NCBI GenBank assembly: GCA_030549955.1
Contig: JAUQQI010000270.1
Span: forward strand, 2,994-10,925
From: Chloroflexota bacterium
GTDB lineage: Bacteria > Chloroflexota > Dehalococcoidia > JAUQQI01
Length of the DNA: 7,932 nt
Direction of reading: 5' to 3'
In this document: positions 1 through 4,398 of the stretch, piece by piece
How positions within the stretch are numbered: position 1 is the first letter of the stretch
Layout of the letters: each line of letters begins with the position of its first letter
Translations under genes and position numbers: made by a program
The notes under the pieces: model-generated
What the model saw: only the letters and a program-made list of their open reading frames with translations
Database searches by the model: none
Told to the model about the DNA's origin: nothing

Positions 1-338
1 GCGGCCGCTAACATCAGGGCGATGGTGTGCTCGGCGGCGGCAACGATGTTGCCGGTCGGGGCGTTGACGACGGCGATGCCGCGGCGGGTTGCCTCGGTCA
101 GGTCGATATTGTCGACCCCGACCCCGGCCCGCCCGATAACGACAAGCCGTCGGGCGTGCTCAAGGAGGCCGGCAGTTACCTTCGTTTCGCTGCGGACAAT
201 CAGGGCGTCGGCTTCAGCCAGGAGCTCGGACAGGCTGCCTCCATCCGGCCTGACCACCTGCTCGACATCAGGCTGCGACTTGAGCAGTTCAATGCCGCTT
301 GGATGGATCGGGTCGCTGACGACGATTCGGAAGCCCAT
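1..338 (-). CDS. serA: D-3-phosphoglycerate dehydrogenase, N-terminal part (cut by left window edge)
   Basis: This gene encodes the enzyme that oxidises 3-phosphoglycerate to 3-phosphohydroxypyruvate with NAD+, the first step of phosphorylated serine synthesis in the cytoplasm. Only the first 112 residues are present, out of roughly 400-530 in the family. The sequence shows the N-terminal part of the substrate-binding domain, with the signature IVRSETKVT at residues 47-55 and GRAGVGVDNID at 69-79. The hinge stretch VVNAPTGNIVAAAEHT follows at 90-105. This combination is characteristic of SerA rather than of other D-2-hydroxyacid dehydrogenases. The ATG (338-336) lies 22 nt after the stop of the upstream aminotransferase, with a modest AAGG ribosome-binding sequence in that gap, so the two genes are probably co-transcribed. 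Whether a C-terminal ACT domain is present cannot be seen here. Confidence 0.93.
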   Translation of the reverse strand, partial: MGFRIVVSDPIHPSGIELLKSQPDVEQVVRPDGGSLSELLAEADALIVRSETKVTAGLLEHARRLVVIGRAGVGVDNIDLTEATRRGIAVVNAPTGNIVAAAEHTIALMLAA

Positions 339-360
339 TTCTTGACCTTACCACGGCTAA

Positions 361-1449
361 TTAAGCCCTGCTACCGACCCGGGCCAGGGCTGCGCGGATC
401 GCCCCCAGGGCCTCGGTCATATCCTGCTCCGAGACGTAGCCCATATGGGCGACCCGAATGATTTTGCCGGCAAGTTCCGCCTGCCCGCCCTGAATCTCGA
501 CGTTGAACTCCGACCGCACGGTTTTAATCAGGGTGCTGGCATCAATCCCCTCCGGGACGTAGGCGGCCGTCACCGAATTCGAGGCCGAGTTTTCGTCCCG
601 GGCAACCAATTTGAACCCGAGGCCTTTGAGCTCCCGCCGGGTGAGTTCAGCCAGCCGGCGGTGTCGCTCAAAGACCTTTTCCAGCCCCTCGGCGAGGATC
701 TGCCCCAGGGCAACATCAAGGCCGAAGAGGGCCGAAACCGCCGGAGTCCACGGTGTCTCGCCCCTGGCGAGGAGGTCCCGGTGCCGGCCGAGGTCGAAGT
801 AAAACCTGGGCAACCGGCCCTCCCGGTAAAACTCCCAGGCCGCCGGGCTGACCGCCACATGGGCCAGCCCCGGCGGGCTCATCAGACCCTTCTGGGAGGC
901 TGTCACCACGACGTCACAGCCCCAGGCGTCCGTTTCCAGGGGGATGCACCCGAGGCTGGAAACGGCGTCGACCAGCAGAAGCTTGCCGGCGCCCTTGACG
1001 ACCCGAGCCAAGGCCGGCAGGTCGACCATCACCCCGGTCGACGTCTCATTGTGGGTAATGCAAACCGCCCGAACCTCCGGGTTTGCATCGAGGGCATCTT
1101 GGAGCTGGTCTGGGGTCGGCACCTCACCGACGGGCAGGTCGAGCCGGACGACCTTCAGGCCGTAGGCCGCGGCAATATCGGCCCAGCGCCGACCGAAGAC
1201 ACCGGTCACGACGACGAGAACGGCGTCACCGGGCGAGAAAAAGTTCGCGACCGCCGCCTCCAGGCCGCCCGTTCCGGAAGTTGTCAGGGTGAGAACGTCG
1301 TTTTCGGTCCGGAAGACCTGCTTGAGGCCGGCGGTGACCCTTTGAATCAGCTCCCGGAAGGCGGGGCCGCGGTGGTTCACCATCTGGCGGCCGACGGCCT
1401 GCAGGACCGCGGGCGGGCACGGGGTCGGGCCGGGAATCCGCAGGTTCAT
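361..1449 (-). CDS. Class V aminotransferase (alanine-glyoxylate/serine-pyruvate type), probable phosphoserine aminotransferase by context
   Basis: This is a 362-residue PLP-dependent aminotransferase of fold type I, class V. The N-terminal RIPGPTPCPP (residues 4-13) and NHRGPAF (25-31) are the usual start of the alanine-glyoxylate/serine-pyruvate branch. TTSGTGGLEAA (56-66) is the PLP phosphate-binding region. VDAVSSLG (160-167) carries the Asp (D161) that contacts the pyridine nitrogen. TASQKGL (183-189) carries the Schiff-base lysine, K187. A C-terminal RVAHMG (331-336) is also typical. An in-frame upstream ATG at 1476 would add nine residues. The ATG at 1449 is preferred because GGGAGG lies four bases before it and the protein then begins as the family does. 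The gene sits directly upstream of serA, so transamination of 3-phosphohydroxypyruvate to phosphoserine is the likely role. This is inferred from context, because the sequence is not of the canonical SerC type. Confidence 0.9.
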   Translation of the reverse strand: MNLRIPGPTPCPPAVLQAVGRQMVNHRGPAFRELIQRVTAGLKQVFRTENDVLTLTTSGTGGLEAAVANFFSPGDAVLVVVTGVFGRRWADIAAAYGLKVVRLDLPVGEVPTPDQLQDALDANPEVRAVCITHNETSTGVMVDLPALARVVKGAGKLLLVDAVSSLGCIPLETDAWGCDVVVTASQKGLMSPPGLAHVAVSPAAWEFYREGRLPRFYFDLGRHRDLLARGETPWTPAVSALFGLDVALGQILAEGLEKVFERHRRLAELTRRELKGLGFKLVARDENSASNSVTAAYVPEGIDASTLIKTVRSEFNVEIQGGQAELAGKIIRVAHMGYVSEQDMTEALGAIRAALARVGSRA

Positions 1450-1481
1450 AGTGCCTCCCTTTGTGAAAGGTTGCACTAAGA

Positions 1482-1511
1482 ATCATGCCACAGGACCGGG
1501 CACCTTGCCAA
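1482..1511 (-). promoter_or_regulatory. Candidate sigma-70-type promoter for the aminotransferase-serA operon
   Basis: Reading leftward, a TTGGCA box (1511-1506, five of six consensus bases) is followed after 18 bp by CATGAT (1487-1482, four of six). Transcription would start about 25 nt upstream of the GTG-rich leader and place a short 5' leader of about 25-30 nt before the ATG at 1449. The arrangement is plausible, but such matches occur by chance and sigma-factor preferences of the host are unknown. Confidence 0.35.
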
Positions 1512-1572
1512 GACCCCAGGGCGGCTGGTGGCCTCCGCTTTTTGGAAACCGGATGGAATTCGGGTGGAAACG

Positions 1573-1593
1573 ATTATAATACGCCAAAAGGAG
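1573..1593 (+). promoter_or_regulatory. Perfect -10 box and Shine-Dalgarno sequence ahead of the methyltransferase
   Basis: TATAAT is a perfect -10 match at 1575-1580, inside the palindrome ATTATAAT (1573-1580), so it also reads as TATAAT on the opposite strand. No convincing -35 box lies 16-18 bp upstream; the best-placed hexamer is GATGGA at 1552-1557. AAAAGGAG at 1586-1593 is a strong ribosome-binding sequence eight bases before the GTG at 1602. If the -10 is used, the leader is only about 15 nt long and the ribosome-binding site would sit at the very 5' end of the message. Confidence 0.45.
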
Positions 1594-1601
1594 CAGAAGC
1601 T

Positions 1602-2357
1602 GTGAGACCAGACGTTCGGGAGCAGTTTGGCCGGGTCGCTGAGCTCTACGCCACGAGCCAGGTCCACGCCCACGGCCGGGACCTGGACATTATCGTCCGG
1701 CTTGCCGGCCCGCAGTCCGGCGACCTGGTCCTCGACGTTTCGACAGGCGCCGGCCACACGGCCCTGGCCCTGGCGGCCCACGTGCGCCGGGTCGTGGCGG
1801 CCGATATCACCCCGGAGATGCTGGCCGTCGCCCGCCGGCTGGCCGCCGTCCGGAGTTCTACGAACGTGGAGTTGTGTCAGGCCGACGTCCGGGCCCTGCC
1901 GTTTATGGCGGGCTCATTTGACCTCGTCACTTGCCGGACTGCTGCCCACCACTATCCCCGTTTAGACGAGGCGCTCCGGGAGTTCGCCCGGGTTTTGCGC
2001 CCGGGCGGTCGTCTCGTCGTCTCCGATACGGTTGCCCCGGACGATGAGGTTGCCGACCGGTTTATTAACGCCGTCGAGGCCCTGCGGGACCCGACCCATG
2101 TTCGAGACTGGAGCCTGGCCGAGTGGCGGGCAGCCTTTGCAGGGGCGGGCCTCCGGCTGGAGACGACCGAACAGCTCGACCTTGAGCTCGACTTTGAATC
2201 TTGGGTTGAACGGTCCGCAACACCGCCCGAACTGCGGGAGGTGCTGGCGCTCATGCTGACCCGGGGGCCGGCCCGGTTCAGGACCCTCTTTAAGGTCAGG
2301 GTTAATCCCCTCAGGTTCTGCCTCCCGAAAGCCGTCTTTCTGGCGGTCCGGGACTGA
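1602..2357 (+). CDS. Class I SAM-dependent methyltransferase (Methyltransf_11/UbiE-like)
   Basis: This 251-residue protein has a Rossmann-fold methyltransferase domain. Motif I is VLDVSTGAGHTALALA (residues 43-58), which binds SAM. VVAADIT (64-70) ends strand 2, with the acidic residue D69 expected to bind the ribose hydroxyls. CQADVRALPF (92-101) supplies the adenine-contacting Asp. RVLRPGGRLVVSDT (130-143) is the usual post-motif segment. The N-terminal FGRVAELYATSQVH (9-22) resembles the substrate-side helix of many Methyltransf_11 proteins. The substrate cannot be deduced. An ATG at 1485 would add 39 residues of low family likeness, whereas the GTG at 1602 has a strong AAAAGGAG eight bases upstream and was chosen. 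The gene is divergent from the serine operon. The next gene follows after 77 bp. The first glycine of the usual GTGxG motif is Ser here (STGAG), a tolerated variation. Confidence 0.88.
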   Translation: MRPDVREQFGRVAELYATSQVHAHGRDLDIIVRLAGPQSGDLVLDVSTGAGHTALALAAHVRRVVAADITPEMLAVARRLAAVRSSTNVELCQADVRALPFMAGSFDLVTCRTAAHHYPRLDEALREFARVLRPGGRLVVSDTVAPDDEVADRFINAVEALRDPTHVRDWSLAEWRAAFAGAGLRLETTEQLDLELDFESWVERSATPPELREVLALMLTRGPARFRTLFKVRVNPLRFCLPKAVFLAVRD

Positions 2358-2434
2358 CCGCTTGCGACCAGGTACCCTGACTGGCGGAAGGCCAGCCGGC
2401 TCCTGACCGTCTGGGCGGTTAAAGGAGCCTTTTC

Positions 2435-2749
2435 ATGAGAAGTTTTCGGGCAGTCGTCGGCCTTCTGATCGTTGCCGGGGGTCTTGGACTCGCCGGGCTG
2501 GTCCTGGCCCAGGGCGCGGGCTACAAGATAATCCACTATCGGCTTGGCACGGGCGGCCAGGCCGCCGGTCAAGGCGGTCCGTTTGGTTTGAGCGCAGCCG
2601 TCGGGGACCCGGATGTCGGGGCCCTTTCCGGCGGGACTTATAGCCTGGCCGGAGGCTTCAGGGTTGGCCCGGTTCCCAGCGTTGCCGGTCCGAACCCCGT
2701 CGGCCCATCGCCCCGGCACCTCTTCCTGCCCGCGCTCAGTCGGCACTAA
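2435..2749 (+). CDS. Small Sec-exported protein with GG.Y.L.GGF motif and 'LFLP' C-terminal tail
   Basis: This 104-residue protein begins with a basic N-end (MRSFR), a hydrophobic core at residues 7-24 and a signal peptidase I site after VLA (cleavage near A25/Q26). The mature part has glycine-rich segments: FGLSAAVGDPDVGALSGG at 50-67 and TYSLAGGFRVG at 68-78. After a Pro/Gly/Ser linker (79-93) it ends in RHLFLPALSRH. From memory, many secreted Chloroflexota proteins share the pattern 'Y.L.G..GQPDAG.LSGG.Y.L.GGFW' and end in a '(I/L)(Y/F)LPL' tail. I know of no assigned function. The ATG is well supported by AAAGGAG at 2421-2427, seven bases upstream. The 77 bp before it hold two short stems, CTGGC/GCCAG (2381-2395) and GACCG/CGGTT (about 2405-2420). 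Neither is followed by a T-run, so no terminator is claimed and read-through from the methyltransferase is possible. Confidence 0.8.
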   Translation: MRSFRAVVGLLIVAGGLGLAGLVLAQGAGYKIIHYRLGTGGQAAGQGGPFGLSAAVGDPDVGALSGGTYSLAGGFRVGPVPSVAGPNPVGPSPRHLFLPALSRH

Positions 2750-2754
2750 GCTGG

Positions 2755-2783
2755 TTGACAGGGCCGGGTCCGACCGGTAAACT
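2755..2783 (+). promoter_or_regulatory. Sigma-70-type promoter for the alpha/beta hydrolase
   Basis: A perfect TTGACA (2755-2760) is followed after exactly 17 bp by TAAACT (2778-2783, four of six consensus bases). It begins six bases after the stop codon of the small exported protein. Transcription would start near 2790 and leave a leader of about 50 nt before the TTG start at 2840. The spacing and position make this the best-looking promoter in the window, although it is unverified. Confidence 0.6.
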
Positions 2784-2839
2784 CCGGAAGGGCCAGAAAC
2801 GGCGGCTTTAAACCACTCACGGGCGGGGTCGGGCCTGCC

Positions 2840-3625
2840 TTGCCAGAAGTTACCGTAAACGGCGTCCGCCTCTATTACGAGGTCGTCGGCGACGGCGACC
2901 CGGTTGTGGTTCTTCACGGCGGGATGGGCACCGCCCGCCTGGACTTCGGGCCCCAGATGGACTTGCTTGCCCGCGAATTTCGGGTTTACGCCGTCGACCA
3001 GCGGGGCTACGGCCGTTCTGAGCATATCGAACGTTTCCCCGAAGATTACCTCCGTCAGCAGGCCGACGACACCGTGGCCTGGCTTGATGCCCTGGGCGTT
3101 CGGGACGCGCTGGTTCTCGGCTTCAGCGACGGGGGAATTGTTGGCCTCTACCTGGCCATTGAGCAGCCGGAGCTGGTTCGGGGACTGCTGGCGGTGAGCG
3201 CAAGCTGCGAACTGGACGCCGACAACATGGCCGTCCTCGAAGGCTGGCTTCCCGTTGAAAACTGGCCGGAACGGTGGGGGCGCTGGGCCCGGGAGCTCGC
3301 TGAGGCCCACGGCGAACCCTACTGGCGGCACCTGCTCGTTGAGTTCGTCGCCGCAAATCGCCGGATCTTTGAGCGGGGCGGCAACTACCACTGCGACCGG
3401 CTCCACCTGATCCGGTGCCCGGTCCTCATCGTCCACGGCGGGCGGGACCGCCTGATCAGTCCAAAGCATGCCGAAACCCTGCGCCGCCTCATCCCGGGTG
3501 CGGAGCTGGTCATCTTCCCCGACTGCGGCCACAACCTGCACAAGGAGCGGCCGGACGAATTTAACGGGTTGATGCTCCGGTTCTTCCGAAGAATTGCCAG
3601 CCGGGCGGCCGGGGGAACCGGATAA
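2840..3625 (+). CDS. Alpha/beta-fold hydrolase
   Basis: This is a 261-residue single-domain alpha/beta hydrolase of normal length, likely a cytoplasmic esterase, lactonase or similar C-O/C-C hydrolase; the substrate is not deducible. The opening MPEVTVNGVRLYYEVVG and VVVLHGGMG (residues 22-30) give the HGG oxyanion-hole motif. AVDQRGYGRS (51-60) is the usual strand 4 region. The nucleophile elbow GFSDGG (94-99) places Ser96. HGGRDRLIS (199-207) places the acid Asp203. DCGHNLH (228-234) places the base His231, so the triad is complete. The cap region between about 125 and 185 is Trp- and Glu-rich. Translation must start at TTG 2840, since no in-frame ATG or GTG lies between it and the preceding gene. 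A recognisable ribosome-binding site is weak or absent. The last 65 bases overlap, tail to tail, a putative membrane-protein gene on the other strand. Confidence 0.9.
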   Translation: MPEVTVNGVRLYYEVVGDGDPVVVLHGGMGTARLDFGPQMDLLAREFRVYAVDQRGYGRSEHIERFPEDYLRQQADDTVAWLDALGVRDALVLGFSDGGIVGLYLAIEQPELVRGLLAVSASCELDADNMAVLEGWLPVENWPERWGRWARELAEAHGEPYWRHLLVEFVAANRRIFERGGNYHCDRLHLIRCPVLIVHGGRDRLISPKHAETLRRLIPGAELVIFPDCGHNLHKERPDEFNGLMLRFFRRIASRAAGGTG

Positions 3626-3863
3626 GGTTGAGGACCCGGAGAAGATTTGCGACTCCCACCAGGAACTGAACGGTTCCCCCCAGCCGCAGGACCCGCTCCG
3701 ACGGTATGAGAAAGAGGGCAACGGTCAGGTGGTAAACCTCCGGCCCCGGAAGTTTCAGCAGGGCCCGAATCCACCGGTAAGTGAAAAGGGCCGAAAAGAG
3801 GCCGTCCAGCGCAAATACGGCCCAGAAGGCTGCCTTTAAACCTTTAAGAGCTCGCCGGCTCAA
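3561..3863 (-). CDS. Putative small membrane protein, unknown function
   Basis: This is a 100-residue predicted product that I do not recognise. It has a basic N-end (SRRALKGLK), a hydrophobic stretch at residues 11-27, a shorter one around 45-53, and a third at 62-80 rich in Val and Leu. Two or three membrane segments are therefore likely, with a basic, Pro-rich C-terminal end at 82-100. Two TTG codons could start it. The one at 3863 has GAGGGG four bases upstream (3873-3868) and overlaps the end of the DinB-like gene by 20 nt. The one at 3878 would add five residues. Overlap with the upstream gene suggests translational coupling at the end of the leftward operon. The last 65 bases lie antisense to the 3' end of the hydrolase. 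The hydrophobic, non-repetitive composition favours a real protein, but no homology can be claimed. Confidence 0.5.
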   Translation of the reverse strand: MSRRALKGLKAAFWAVFALDGLFSALFTYRWIRALLKLPGPEVYHLTVALFLIPSERVLRLGGTVQFLVGVANLLRVLNLIRFPRPPGWQFFGRTGASTR

Positions 3864-4377
3864 TTTTCCCCTCGACAACGGCCCGGGTCCACTCGAGCTG
3901 GCGCAGGTGTTCCAGGTCGTGGTCGACCAGGTGGCCGAAAAGCTGCCCGACGGTCAGCGGCCCGAAGCGGGGGTGCCGGCCGACCCGTTCGAAGGCTGCG
4001 GGTTCGACGGACCGGAGCAGGTCCAGAGTCGCCAGGCGCAGGGCCCGGAATCCGGCAATGGCCGGCCGGACTTCCCGCCGGTCGTAGGCGGCCCTGGCGG
4101 CCCAGGCCGTTGGGTCGAAGGTCGGGAGTTCGGGTGAATCCTCGGCCAGGGCCCTGCGCAGCCGGTAACCGTGGACCAGCTCGGTGTCGGCCAGGTGCAG
4201 GATAATTTCCCGAATCGACCAGGCATCAGCCCGGGGCCGGTAGGCCAGGTCGGCTTCGGTCAGACCCCGAATTGCGCGGTAGAGGCGTCCGGCCGTGCGG
4301 GCGGCGGCCGCCCAGAGGTCGGCGGGCCGCTCGACCTCAGCCTGACAGATCGGGCAGTAAACCCGGCCATCCGTCAT
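3844..4377 (-). CDS. DinB-superfamily (YfiT-like) four-helix-bundle protein
   Basis: This 177-residue protein resembles the DinB/YfiT metal-binding four-helix-bundle superfamily. Members act as thiol-dependent transferases or other metal enzymes, many without an assigned substrate. AWSIREIILHLADTELVHGYR (residues 52-72, quoted up to its key points) carries the typical 'W(S/T).xEi..HlaD.E' pattern with candidate ligand H61. GHLVDHDLEHLRQL (148-161) carries H153 and H157, the usual HxxxH pair. Unusually, a short N-terminal segment VYCPICQAEV (6-15) has a CxxC pair with no second pair visible, so a complete zinc ribbon is not supported. The ATG at 4377 is backed by GAGGGAG five bases upstream (4389-4383). 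It follows the glycosyltransferase stop by 21 nt and so is probably in the same operon. Confidence 0.82.
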   Translation of the reverse strand: MTDGRVYCPICQAEVERPADLWAAAARTAGRLYRAIRGLTEADLAYRPRADAWSIREIILHLADTELVHGYRLRRALAEDSPELPTFDPTAWAARAAYDRREVRPAIAGFRALRLATLDLLRSVEPAAFERVGRHPRFGPLTVGQLFGHLVDHDLEHLRQLEWTRAVVEGKIEPASS

Positions 4378-4398
4378 GGTGACTCCCTCAGTCGTATT

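Noticed and set aside
1..8. GCGGCCGC (a NotI site) at the very first bases, suggesting a cloning junction
   Set aside because: The serA reading frame runs through it as Leu-Ala-Ala, which fits the family at that position. In GC-rich DNA the octamer is not rare, so there is no sign of vector.
445..1479. A 344-codon open frame on the plus strand
   Set aside because: It is fully antisense to the class V aminotransferase, which has a complete PLP site. The product is Gly/Arg/Pro-rich with no recognisable domain.
2381..2420. Two short inverted repeats between the methyltransferase and the exported-protein gene as a terminator
   Set aside because: The stems are only five base pairs and no T-run follows either. 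The second lies directly against the ribosome-binding site, so an intrinsic terminator is not supported.
1952..3721. A 589-codon open frame on the minus strand across the methyltransferase, the small exported protein and the hydrolase
   Set aside because: It is antisense to three better-supported genes with clear motifs. Its translation is low-complexity, Ser/Arg/Pro/Gly-rich and shows no family signature. High GC at third codon positions keeps such antisense frames open.
3594..3839. An 81-codon plus-strand open frame following the hydrolase
   Set aside because: It overlaps the hydrolase end and is antisense to the more protein-like membrane ORF. Its product is charged and low-complexity without a ribosome-binding site.
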